Source: Phycisphaerales bacterium (lineage in GTDB: Bacteria > Planctomycetota > Phycisphaerae > Tepidisphaerales > Tepidisphaeraceae). From it: a DNA stretch of 13,822 nucleotides. Where the stretch lies: assembly GCA_028288775.1 (NCBI GenBank), contig JAQGHP010000546.1, forward strand, positions 1 to 13,822, written 5' to 3'. A model generated the notes under the pieces. The model was not told the origin of the DNA and did no database searches. It saw only the letters and a list, made by a program, of their open reading frames with translations. Positions 13,784 through 13,822 of this stretch are shown one piece after another (positions within the stretch are counted from its first letter, which is position 1; each line of letters starts with the position of its first letter). The position numbers and the translations under genes are program-made.

Positions 13784-13822
13784 GAGGCCCCGGATTCGGT
13801 GGTCCTTAAAATCCGGGGCCTC
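13784..13822. repeat. GC-rich inverted repeat after rplS, reaching the window edge
   Basis: GAGGCCCCGGATT (13784-13796) pairs perfectly with AATCCGGGGCCTC (13810-13822), with a 13-nt loop. The structure ends exactly at the window edge, so it may extend further. It may be the terminator of the rplS cluster, or another dispersed palindrome, since the flanking GGGTACGAGCGACAGC is repeat-like. A following T-run cannot be seen. Confidence 0.6.

Overview
The window most likely comes from a planctomycete, possibly of the Phycisphaerae (inference). The evidence is a secreted protein with an N-terminal EPRLLLTA sorting motif and a C-terminal dockerin, a squalene-cyclase-like toroid protein fused to DUF4159-type domains, a very large periplasmic TPR protein upstream of exbB/exbD, and GC-rich DNA with many palindromic repeats between genes. 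No phage genes, transposase, CRISPR array or resistance genes were found.

Left part (1-4950, minus strand): a three-gene unit is read right to left: a 1061-residue exported TPR protein, then ExbB, then ExbD, which runs off the left edge. It looks like a proton-driven inner-membrane motor paired with a large periplasmic scaffold, comparable in layout to Tol-Pal. No TonB, TolA, TolB or Pal gene is visible. The exbB-exbD gap is unusually long and is filled by two different repeat elements.

Middle-left (4950-6258): a repeat-rich gap holds an imperfect hairpin repeat and a CTGAAC repeat tract. Next come a good sigma-70-type promoter, a tRNA-Leu(CAG) and a clear intrinsic terminator, then a class I SAM-dependent methyltransferase on the plus strand.

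Middle-right (6281-11670, minus strand): a secreted LEPR/dockerin protein, converging on the methyltransferase. Upstream of it are a small single-HKD phospholipase D-like lipoprotein and an 816-residue toroid/DUF4159 protein. The last two are 58 nt apart and probably cotranscribed.

Right part (11780-13822, plus strand): the housekeeping cluster rpsP-trmD-rplS. The usual rimM is absent, and a palindromic repeat cluster occupies the rpsP-trmD gap right up to the trmD start codon. TrmD methylates G37 in tRNAs with G36-G37, and the tRNA-Leu(CAG) in this window has exactly that.

The most notable features are the dispersed-repeat landscape (several sequence families, two of them built of self-complementary arms in inverted pairs) and the TPR-ExbB-ExbD unit. 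The named genes belong to recognisable families; the system-level ideas are inference.
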